Positions 21,846 through 31,627 of a DNA stretch of 64,000 nt are shown one piece after another. The position numbers and the translations under genes are program-made. The first letter of the stretch is position 1. The number at the start of each line of letters is the position of its first letter. The stretch lies in the NCBI RefSeq assembly GCF_000002865.3, contig NW_001865041.1:516421-580420 (forward strand), in the 5' to 3' direction. This stretch comes from Monosiga brevicollis MX1 (taxonomy: Eukaryota; Opisthokonta; Choanoflagellata; Craspedida; Salpingoecidae). Under the pieces are notes generated by a model that saw only the letters and a program-made list of their open reading frames with translations, searched no databases and had not been told where the DNA came from.

Positions 21846-24800
21846 CTACTCTCGAATGGGAGCAGTTGCAGCAGCCCGACGCTTGGCATGAAAACGCTTA
21901 AACTCCTCCAGAGAGATGAAGCCATCACCGTTAGTGTCCATCTCACGAATTTGAGCCGTGGTGAGACCTTGAAGGCGACACTCGGACACAGACAAGCGGC
22001 CATCGCCGTCCATGTCCCACATGTTCCAAATGCGCTCCGCTTCCTCGTTCATGCGCCGGTGCTGTGAAGACGTCAACGACAATTCACCGTGCATCTGAGC
22101 ACGCGTCATGAGCTTGGAACGACCACCCTGGCGAATGCTTTGTTGACGCCGCTTGGCTGCCGATTGCTTTTCCGCCGAGCGTTGCGTTTTGAGCTGCTCG
22201 AGCGTTAGGCGTGGCTGCTGCGTCTCTGGCTGCAGCAACTCCTCCGCCTCAACGGTAAACGGCATCTTGTGCAACTCTGCATACTTGAGGCAGGCCTCGT
22301 GCACAAACTCAAACTACCATGAACGCGCGCGCACAAGATGATGGTCAGCAAGCAACAACAGCGGCATTAACCGACAGGCGGACATCACATGGTCGCTCTA
22401 AAATCCAAGCGCCGAGAAAGAAATCCAAACCCTTGTCGCCACAAGAATCAGAAACACCATGGTGCAGTACCTGCTGGAGATGTTGGACCAGAGCCGGCCG
22501 ATCTTGGCGCACAGCCTCAATAATGGCCAAGGGGTCCGCGCGCATTTGCGTCTTGAGCAGTTGGCGACAGTGATCAATAACAATCAGAGTCCCTGTGCGA
22601 CCAATACCCGCCGAACAGTGAACAAGCGTTGGCTGATCTTTGAACTTGGAATTCCACTTGTGCACCGTGTGCAGCAATCCTGCATGCCCCCATACATGAG
22701 TCAAAGTTGAAGTGAGCCGCTCTTTGTTGTTGCCAGCTACAGCGCGCCAACATCCCCAATCGGATCTTGCCAACACAAGCTCTTGCACCTACCAAGAACC
22801 GAGTCGGGGTAGAGGCTGCGTTCGGCGTCACGCGGCACACCGTGATCGGGCCACGTGTTGTACCAAAAGTGGCCAATGCGACGGCTCTCGCCGTGACGTA
22901 CGACCTTGAGCTGCGTGAAAATGTAGCCCTTGGCCTTGGCCTCGGAGACAGAGAGGACCACAATGTCCCCAAAATGCATGGCCGTTTTGCCATCAACCTC
23001 GGCAGGCCAGTACCGCTCGCATTTCGTCTTGCCCTTTTCAATCAAGCCCGTGGCCATAATGATGGCAGAAACATTGGACTCCCAGATGGTGCGCCAAAAG
23101 TGCGTCAGCGTGGCTGGCAGTGGACTGATAGATCCCCCAATGTAAAAAAAAAAGGGAGGGGAAAGGGGAGCAGATCAAAAAGCGACAAAGCGCAAGACAA
23201 GCAAGATGAGGTGTTGATCGTCAATCACAGTAGCCTGCTGTAACGCGCCCAAAATGCAGGTTTTTTTATTTTTTCCCGAAACCAACACGCACCCCATCGC
23301 TGCCACGTATGCCTTGGGGTTGCCATCTGCTCCGCGCACCCAGTTGGCATTGTAGTATTCCGACTCGGGATCATCATGTATACGGGGCAGCACCACGCGC
23401 GTCTAAGCATGCATGACCCACACCAGTGCTCATGAGTCAATATCCAGGACCTGACTCTGCATCACTTCACTTCCCACAACACGTCCCAAAAGAGTCAAAC
23501 ACGTCTAGTGCGTGGCACGCCAGCACGCGGGCAAACCTGGGGTGGCGGCAAGATGTCCATGTAGCGATTGTGGCGTTTGTTACGAACGCACTCGGGAATC
23601 TAACGGCGTGCGCAGGACAAAGCATTTGAAGTTGAGCAGCCATCGTGCTGACCTGCGACACAAAGGAGTAGCATGCGGCAGATGAAGGATGCCGCTTGCT
23701 GACCTGGTCTGGCATGACGAGGCGATTGTCCATGGCTTTGTACGCGTTGCCATCTCGCTTGCCAATGGTCCAAAGCTTCTTGGCCTTTTCCCGTTCCGCA
23801 CGCGAGACTTGATAAACAGATTTGCGTTGGCGGCGATTCAGAATCGTGCGACGCACGAGCTGTTGATATGGAAAAGTGCACGTCGCGCCCCCGAACCATG
23901 TGAGCGGCGGTTACAGTTGACTCGCCGATCGGATAGTCAACCAAGCGGAGCGAAAAGAAATGGGGATGAGATTAATAGGACTAACGAGATCAAGCGCAGC
24001 ACAAGGTTGGGGGTCATCCACGAGACGCGGATCGTCATAAGAGGCCAACCCCGAATCGTGGTTGAGAAAGTAAGTCTATACAGCATAGAGGCAATCAAAG
24101 AGGGCACGAAACCAATCAGAGCAGACAGGAATTAATGGCGGTGCGGTGTGTATGTTTTCGCCCCCATGTTTGCCAAAAAAAGAAGCACCTACGTCGCCGT
24201 CTTCGTCCTTCTCTTCCGTCCAGCCGATTGGCAACTCCCTTTCCAGCTCTTCGGGACGGGGATCCGCCTGACCAGATGCCAAGTTTTGCAGAAGTGATGG
24301 CAGACCATGAGTGAGACCAGGTACTGCCGGGCCAAGATCGCACTCGCTGCTGGGAGCAGCCCAACGCGAGTGAGAGGCTCTGAGGCAATCGACAAACCTG
24401 CTGAATGGCTTTGTCCTTGCGATTGCGAAAAAGGATACAGGCATCCTGGTAGAGGGGCTTGCCCGGCGAAGCAGCCACAATTTGCTCCCAGCCTTCGAGC
24501 ATGTTCTCTGGCTGAGGTTCGAGGCTGAAGGTAGCAACGCGCCAAAGGAGCAAATGAGCTGTGAGCCTGGTGGTCGGATAGCCCGGTGTACACAAGAGCA
24601 GGCTGGGGACTCCTTCCGTTCGCAACGTACACAAAAAGGGAGGGTGCGCCTTTGACCTCCTTTTCCAACGGGAGAGGCGAAGTGCGCTCCCGCGCAGCCT
24701 TGCCATCAGTTCCAGGATTGTCCCATTGTGCCACCTGCTCGAAGCAACGGCACAATTGGTGAGACCGGTTGAATACATTGCCTTTATTTTTAAAGGACTG

Positions 24801-24915
24801 GGGCTGGACGCACCTGGTTTTTCTTGTTTAAGAAGATGACGCGTTGCTCAGCTGGAAAGTAAGCGCGCACAAAGTGCTTTGGCAACTTGCACGCCAGATC
24901 CTCATCGACCTGCAC
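21846..24915 (-). CDS. Protein tyrosine phosphatase with WW domain and C-terminal EF-hands
   Basis: Multi-exon gene ending at TAG 21846-21848. A phase-0 join makes a WW domain (ELPIGWTEEKDEDGD then TYFLNHDSGLASYDDPR, 24240-24015). The PTP domain follows: RHNRYMDILPPPQ (near 23560), SEYYNANWVRGADG (near 23350), HFWRTIWESNVSAIIM, IGHFWYNTWPDHGVP with the WPD loop (near 22850), the P-loop VHCSAGIGRTG with Cys and Arg (near 22610), and QFEFVHEACLKYAE. Directly after it, two EF-hands, WDMDGDGRLSVSE and MDTNGDGFISLEEF, close the protein. Further upstream exons (24800-24560: KLPKHFVRAYFPAEQRVIF; LFVYVANGRSPQPALVY) are coding but unassigned. They may be FERM-like, and the true start is probably near 25280. 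The enzyme should remove phosphate from tyrosine, with calcium sensing suggested by the EF-hands. Confidence 0.85.
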
Positions 24916-25509
24916 ATGAGGGCACACAATTTCGTGTATTCAATGACCACATCAAACACGAGTCTTGGCAATTTAGGATCAAAGACAGGGGGGACGGTGA
25001 GCGTCGGTTAGCATACCGACGGCATGGTGCACGGTGCCTCAGCTTCTTCTCCAAGTGTGATTTGAGCGTGCTATTAGCACGAGATCAGCAAGGACCTTGC
25101 TGAAAGGCGAAAGGCGAATGCCAACAAGTCAAATGATCGGAGCCAACTAACACATCAAGCCAAGGGGGTCATGAGCAGGCGACAGGCGCAGTGATTGGCG
25201 CTGGAGACCACCAAAGTAATTGACGTCCCCGCCCAAGAGAAGAAAAAATACATCGTCTGAACTCTGCTCCCTCATCGCCCCAGGGTTAGCCCTCACACTG
25301 CGATCAATCAACAGGACCGCATGGCATCGCAAATACCAGACAAACACTCCCCATCATGACCTCCAAAACCAAAAGCCCCTCGCGATGCTTCACCACAACC
25401 AGCATGTTGTGCCGGGTGCGGCTGAGAGCTCAAATCAAGCACAAATCAAGCACAAATCGCGGCATGCCATCCAGTCCTCACCGTCGGAAATGCCGTCGGA
25501 ACTCACACA

Positions 25510-25548
<39 letters not shown>

Positions 25549-26223
25549 GATGAGCAACGCCCCTTGTGCTCTCTCTCTTTTCTCTTTTCTCTCTCTCTTT
25601 TCTCTTTTCTCGACACTAAAGGGGGCGTACAGAACAAAGCCCTTCTTCATTCGGAGAGTTGTTGAGGGATCGGTGGAGGTTCGTGTAGCGGGCGGGTGCA
25701 TGATGCATGGGCTTGTGTTGAACAGGCAGAAGAGTTAGGGTGGCTATGGGGATGGTTGTGGTCGTTGTCAGATTGATTGATTATCCAACGCTTCGTTCGG
25801 AAAGGGAAGGACCGGCTTGTGTGGGCGATCATCACATCGCAACCCCTGCACTCTCTGGATCGCTTGGCAACTCTGCGACGTAGGCAGGTGAAGGAAGCGT
25901 CTGCCTGCCAGTCAAAATACGTCTTTATGCTTGCCAACTGCCAAACCTTCAGACATCGCACTGGCATTGAGAGTGCTTCGAAGACCGCTCAATTCACGGC
26001 TTTCGGCGCTTCACACACTGTGCTTTTCTCTTTAACATTGTAAAGAAAAAAAAATCAAAAGCAAAATCGACTAGTTTCAAGGCGACAGGCACGAGCTCAA
26101 GTTCAGGGAAGAAGAGAGGAGACGACTGGAACATCAACAGACATCATATCAACATGTTTACGCGAACATCCCCCATACACGTCCAAGGGACAACAAGCTT
26201 GGACTACGGATATGGCAGGTTAC
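24916..26223. other. Phosphatase 5' region and intergenic DNA
   Basis: A possible first phosphatase exon lies near 25280-25150 on the minus strand (MREQSSDDVFFLLLGGDVNYF). The rest carries microsatellites and shows no convincing gene up to the sarcoglycan stop at 26224. Confidence 0.4.
25503..25611. repeat. CA and pyrimidine microsatellites
   Basis: An ACACAC tract (25503-25545) is followed by repeated CTCTCTCTTTTCT units (25568-25611), upstream of the phosphatase gene. Confidence 0.9.
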
Positions 26224-27204
26224 TTAGCAAAGAGACACGCCCGTAGCACAAGCGGCACCGCTTGCCACGCGGTAGAGCTGGCCCGAAGCACAAGCGCAGA
26301 GCTGAAAGGCGGCTGCCCCTGCATCAGCCGCCAGCACCGGTAGGTTATCCATAACTATTGCGTTCCCCGAGAGGGAGAGCTCGTTGGCAGCCGTCAACGA
26401 AATGCTGTCAAAGGCTGACACAGTCACGCTGGCCGTTTGACTGTTGACGGTCACATCCTGATTGGCCTGCACGCTGAGATCTTGTCCCACCGATTCGACG
26501 GTCAGGCCTTGATTGGCCGTGTACGCGTTTTCCAAGCGGCCAGTCTGCAGGGTGCCCGAGACCAGCAGTCCCGACGCGCTCTCCACGACGACCTCGTTGG
26601 CTCGAAGCGTAACCTGACTGGCGTTGGCAGTCAGATAGATATCATCACCATATGCACCGCGCAAGCTGCCCGAGGTTACCTGCACCGCATCGGTGCCCAG
26701 GCTCACGGTCGATCCTCCGCCACTGCTGCTTGTGTCGCCCGCTCGTAGGTTGACACCCTCGGTGCTTTCCAGCTGCATGGTGGTGCCCGTGAGCGCTGTC
26801 AGATTGGGGGCAACAAGCCCCTGCGTAAACTCAACGTCGCCCTCGATGCGAATGCGGTGCTCTCGGAACACCACGGGGCCAGCCCGGTTGTCGCTCAGTT
26901 CAAAGGCATCAATCAGCCAGAGCACGAGGCCAAAGTTGATGAGCGCGAGGATGACGAGCCAGAGTACCGAGCAGTAAAGGCAGTACTTGCGCCAGCCGTA
27001 AATGCCGATGCGCTGAATGTGCAGCTCCACTGTTTGGGCGCCTCGGTCCGCGTAAATGTCCGTGTCGGTCGTCAACGTGTCTCCGGGCTCGGGCTCGTAG
27101 CGGCGCTGCCTCAGCCCCTCGCCCGCCGGCTCGTAGCTGACCTTGCGAGGTTCGGCCATGTCGTACGCTGGACGCTCGTCGCGCATAGGCTCCATAGCTG
27201 GCAT
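26224..27204 (-). CDS. Sarcoglycan (gamma/delta/zeta type)
   Basis: Single exon of 326 residues, a type II membrane protein. A cytoplasmic N-terminus of about 70 residues ends in QRIGIYGWRKYCLYC, the same motif that precedes the membrane helix in animal gamma, delta and zeta sarcoglycans. The helix is LWLVILALINFGLVLWL. The outside part begins with VVFREHRIRIEGDVEFTQGL and continues as repeated short beta strands rich in Val, Ser and Asn, with N-glycosylation sites (NLTAL, NASQ). It ends with the family's cysteine cluster, CACASGQLYRVASGAAC and final C. In animals, sarcoglycans stabilise the dystrophin-dystroglycan complex linking cytoskeleton to matrix. Length and domain order match the family. 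The exact animal paralogue cannot be assigned. Confidence 0.9.
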   Translation of the reverse strand: MPAMEPMRDERPAYDMAEPRKVSYEPAGEGLRQRRYEPEPGDTLTTDTDIYADRGAQTVELHIQRIGIYGWRKYCLYCSVLWLVILALINFGLVLWLIDAFELSDNRAGPVVFREHRIRIEGDVEFTQGLVAPNLTALTGTTMQLESTEGVNLRAGDTSSSGGGSTVSLGTDAVQVTSGSLRGAYGDDIYLTANASQVTLRANEVVVESASGLLVSGTLQTGRLENAYTANQGLTVESVGQDLSVQANQDVTVNSQTASVTVSAFDSISLTAANELSLSGNAIVMDNLPVLAADAGAAAFQLCACASGQLYRVASGAACATGVSLC

Positions 27205-27946
27205 CCTCCCAATGAACGCTCACCAAGTAACGTCGATGGAATTTTGCTGGGATCAGTCGGGAAGGGAAAAGTGGCCAGACAGCATGAGATGAACCCCAAC
27301 ACACGCGAGAAACAGGAAGCACCCCCCCTCACTCAAAAAGGTTGTGCTGACACACAAGAGCAGGGCCAACCCTCCCCTCGTACACATGCATGCGCGCGAA
27401 CCATGCCAGCGGGGAGACCAACTCAACAGCTCGAACCTACCAACAGCTTGAACGAAAAGCACAGCCCCGACCAACCGATGCTTGCACAAAACAAAAGGGC
27501 AGCGACCCACTATCCGGGACGAAAACGGAATGGAAAAAGAAAAAGAATGCACTCCCCTTACCCAGTCTGCATTGTCTCGCCGCAAGAACTCGGTGGCTTT
27601 GTCCGCGTCCTTTCAACACCTCGAGGGCGCAGTCAACCGTTCAAACCGCATGATGCATACATGCATGCAAGTGGTGGCTTGCCGATCCGGTCAGGTTTTT
27701 GCACCAACAACGCTACCCGTTGTGGCGAGAGTGCTCTCACAGCCTCGTTGTCAGCCCCTGGTGTATTGTCGCGGCTGCCTTCACACTGTTTCTGAGCCCG
27801 CCACGACTGTCTTGCAGGTCGAGCAGGCTTGGTCGATCGGGCGCGTACGGCTACGGACACTTGCGGACGTGGCGTGTGTGCTGGCACGGCTCCAGTCGAC
27901 CAACCTGACGCACTTCCGAGCAGGCCAGCGCACGTGAGCACGAACC
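27205..27946. promoter_or_regulatory. Divergent promoter shared by two sarcoglycan genes
   Basis: A 742-base interval between the start codons of two sarcoglycans that point away from each other. The arrangement would allow joint control of two subunits of one complex. No specific binding site was identified. Confidence 0.55.
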
Positions 27947-29797
27947 ATGTCTAGCCTGCGCCCGCACCACCACAAGGGCCACCGTGGCTCAGCCGACTCA
28001 GATCTGGTCTCGGAAGACAACCTGGACTATGCTGGCTCGAGCCGTTACATTCGTCGCCCCAGTCACCGCTTCATTCCAGGCTCCAAACAATGGTGAGAGC
28101 TCTCCTACTTGCCTCAACTCTTTCTATAAAGTGCGCCCAGGCAACACCCGAGCGTGTCGGCCATTGGCGCAAACCGTCGGCCCATTGCCTTCCATGATTG
28201 AGTGTTGGTCACGCCGTTGGAGCCAACCGCATGCACTCACCAAGCCTGGCTTTGGGTTAGGCATATGGGACACAATCTCAAGGGCCAGGAAGACGACTTG
28301 ATCGAGGATCTTCCCGTTGGTCTGCGCCGTGCCCGCCTCTGCTGTGTTGTGAGCTGCACCGTGGTGGCGGCGCTCCTCAGCCTCGTCACGCTGGCCCTGC
28401 TCATTTGGGCCATGACGGTCTTGGACGTTGATACGTACGGCCCCGAGGGTGCCGTCTTTCGGGATCGCGCCGTCGGTTTTCTCAAGCCCGTGGAGGTCGG
28501 TCTTGGTTTTTTTTTTTTTATTGGGTTGCTTTGTTGTTGTTTTTCCTCCCCACGACTATACGCTGTTCCGCGCTGCAGCTTGCCCGTGGGTGCTACTTTT
28601 TCTCATCGGTTCAAAGCACTCACCAAAATTGGTACGCCACCTGCTCTGGTCCAACTTTTAGTGTACGGGTCAAGTTGCTATCGGCCAAGGTGACTATGTA
28701 GTCCGCAGCACGGCCAATGAACCCCTCAATGTAGCTGCTGCTGACTCGGTATGCCGCCTGCCATGGGGCCCAAAATGCTTCAGCACGCGTACACACATAA
28801 CACGCACACGTTCTCGGGCGCACCACAGCATGCACGCGTCTGTTGCTTCGCTCACACTAACCCCGGTATCTGGGCTCTTGCACACACATTGGACGTGTGT
28901 ATCTACAGTATCGGCTGACCGCACGGTCCGCCACGGCACGTAGCACAAGCAGTATCTCCAGCACGCCCGCCGATGTCACTTTCAACGCCTCAAAGATGAC
29001 GGCTCGCAGCGCCGTACGTACATCGTACATGCGCCTCCTTCCTCACGCCTCGGATGCAGCTGAGCTCATAACACCTCGGATGCAGCTGAGCTCATACCGC
29101 CTGTGCCCGGATAGGTGAATGAATCCGACATTTACTTTGAGATGGACCCGGAACAGAGTTACGTACGCAGTCGCCGAGCTTTTTTCGATACCCCAGCCGT
29201 GCGTACAGCAGGCAACGCCAAGGTTGGTTCGGCTCGTCATTCAGAACCTCGGACCTTTGGCTTCAAGGCATGTGCAAGCTATGGGATGGCTTCAGTGGCT
29301 TACGCTTGCATGAACAACCCCCGCTGCATGTGGCACAGGTGCAGACAAGCATTCTCCGAGCGCCTGTTGGTGAGGACATGGAACTGGCCAGTACCTCGAA
29401 CATGACGTTGACGGCCTTTCGTGACCTCGCTCTGACGGCACAACTTGGCAACGTACTGTTCACTGCTGGTGCGTGGAACGAATTCCCCCAGGATGCCTCT
29501 GACCCTCGCCACCCTGCGCCACAGACCTATCTCACCAGTTGTCCTCATGACTTGATTTCCACACATCTCCGCCTTTCAGACGACTTGACCTTGGCAGCCC
29601 GACAATCTGGGGTGGTGGGTGCACTTTCCATGTCTTCACCGGTGGTGGCTCTTGACATGGCGAGCCTCTTGGCCAGCTCGGGGTCTGTGGTGCCCGCAGC
29701 CACGTACACAGTCTGCACTTGCAACAACGGACAGCTATTCGTTGTCGATGGCAGCACCTTGTGTCCCTCCACGCCAGGTGCTGCTGTGTGTGCTTAA
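27947..29797 (+). CDS. Second sarcoglycan-family protein
   Basis: ATG 27947 starts MSSLRPHHHKGHRGSADSD. An exon near 28270-28495 carries DLPVGLRRARLCCVV and a membrane helix (VVAALLSLVTLALLIW), followed by GPEGAVFRDRAVGFLKPVE. Further small exons (CTGQVAIGQGDYVVRST; STPADVTFNASKMTARSA; VNESDIYFEMDPEQSYV) add beta-rich repeats. The last exon ends with ATYTVCTCNNGQLFVVDG and two more cysteines, the last one residue from the stop. This is the same C-terminal cysteine pattern as the neighbouring sarcoglycan. Unlike that single-exon neighbour, it is cut by about six introns. It is more divergent, so assignment rests on the helix position, strand repeats and cysteine cluster. Exon order between 29200 and 29300 is approximate. 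Confidence 0.8.
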
Positions 29798-30320
29798 AAC
29801 GTAGTTGGCCGAGACTGAGCTCACCCCTTTGGACCCGTGCGCCCGAGGCCATCTAAGGGAGGATCCTAATGCCATAACACGACGTGCACATGCGTTCCTA
29901 TATTCCACCTTCACTTCTCCCTTCTCATCTTTCTCTCTTTCTCTCTTTCTCTCATCCTCTCCATCTCTATCTGTCTCTTCCCCCCCCGCGCGCCCCTACC
30001 ACCTTCTTGTTTGTAATGTGTCCACGTTTGAACACACAGGAATTGAACGTTTGTTTTCTGATGTCAAATCCTTTTTAAGTCAACCTGGTGCCATCTGTGG
30101 AACACGAGATGCGTTCAAAATGCTTCCGCTGCTACGGTCGATTGCAGATTGCAAGACGCACAGTTTGAAAACCCAGACGCAGGTGGGTGTACGGGTTAAC
30201 GGGGCACGATGGTAGCACAAAACACCTTCCAGGCCTTGCGCGGCAAGGTCACACGCATACACACATGCTAGGGCATGCAGCAGGTGGCGGAAGTGGTCCA
30301 AATACACAAAGAATCCACAT
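29798..30320. other. Convergent intergenic region
   Basis: Between the stops of sarcoglycan 2 (+) and DNAJC19 (-). Pyrimidine-rich (TCTTTCTC) at about 29915-29985. No gene seen. Confidence 0.5.
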
Positions 30321-31084
30321 TCAAACTGAAGCCTGGTTCTGGTGAATCTTATCCAGGAGGGTTTTGGCCTCGTTGATTTTGGCAGCCAAGAAAGGAGAGC
30401 CTCCACGATCCGGATGATTGGCAATCATGATGCGCTTATGCGCCTCTTGAATCTTCTTGTAAGGAGCCGAGGGGCTACCAAAACCATCGCACGCGCAATC
30501 AGGGTAGCATTTGGGCAGAGCATTAAATCTGCTGCGGCAACCAGGGCACCAAAAGCCAGGAGCTCACCTGCAACCAAGAATGAGGCCAGCCTCGCGACGC
30601 GACATCGTCTCCTCAAAGCCTCCTTTGTAGTATGCATTGAGATTGAGGTTCAAGTTGATCTTCTATGGTTGGCAAAGCATCAACGCACCATTTTTACATC
30701 CTCGTGTGAGTTTGACGTTCATCAAGAAGAAGGCGAGTAGCCACCGAGCCACCGAGCCCAGGTGATTCAGACACCAGACAGGAGCCTTGCACGCACCGGC
30801 ATCAGCTTTTCGGGCATCTTGACATCCATCTTGGGCATGCGCTGAATCGCGCGCATGGCCACGCGGCCTGATTGACGGCGAGCAGCACAAGAGAGGCGGG
30901 GTGAAATTGGGATGAGAGCAGAGCCAGGTCGGCGGGCTAAAGAGCCAATCACAGGGACAGTCACAAGAACACAAAACTCGCTCAGGGTCGCGCCGGAACC
31001 CTGGTTATGACAAAGGCCTCGCTCCAACGCACCGCCAAAGCCGACACCGGCCACCAAAACACCAAGTGCCACAGCCGTCGACAT
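30321..31084 (-). CDS. DNAJC19: DNAJC19/Pam18 (TIM14) mitochondrial import motor J-protein
   Basis: Four exons, all joins in phase, give a protein of about 110 residues, the size of its relatives. It starts [18 protein letters not shown], a single membrane helix like that of animal TIM14. The middle reads [20 protein letters not shown], then [22 protein letters not shown], then a short J-domain ([23 protein letters not shown], given here in part as [14 protein letters not shown]) with the catalytic HPD near 30415, ending [16 protein letters not shown]. In the family the protein sits in the inner mitochondrial membrane and stimulates the Hsp70 of the import motor. Stop TGA at 30321-30323. Confidence 0.93.
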
Positions 31085-31627
31085 TGTGAGCGTCTTGGGT
31101 CTTGCAACTGGATTGAAAGGACAGGAGAGACGTTCAAAGGGATACCAACACCCAATGGAAAGAAATGCTGTTCCTGCTGGCTCTACTCCGTCAAGCTATG
31201 TACTCTGGTCGCCGTTTCACAACTGCCCGTCGAATGGAAGTCTCGTCCACCATCAAATCAAGAAAACGCCGTCAACGTCAAAGTGTTGTTTACACGTGTC
31301 GTTGTCCTCTCCTCTCTCTCCCTTTTCTTTTGTGACTTTCCCCTGAAAGATCCAGAAACGAGATTGGCGTTACCAAATGTTAGTCGGCTCGGAACGAAAA
31401 AGAAAAAAAAAGCCTTTGAATTGACGAGACGGCAAAGCTAAATGAGGGGAAAAAACGAAGGCACAGCTCGTTCGCAACCAGTGACCCGGAAACACACAAG
31501 ATTATCATGACTGGGTAGGCAAGGCTCAACAAAGGCAGACACACGGCCATGAGCTGACCACAAACGGACCAACAACAAAGTAATAAAGGGCAGGAACAGG
31601 GCAAGCGAAGGCCCGTGATTTAATGCT
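31085..31627. other. Intergenic region between two minus-strand genes
   Basis: Upstream of DNAJC19 and downstream of the esterase stop. It should contain the DNAJC19 promoter. No gene or repeat of note was seen. Confidence 0.45.
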
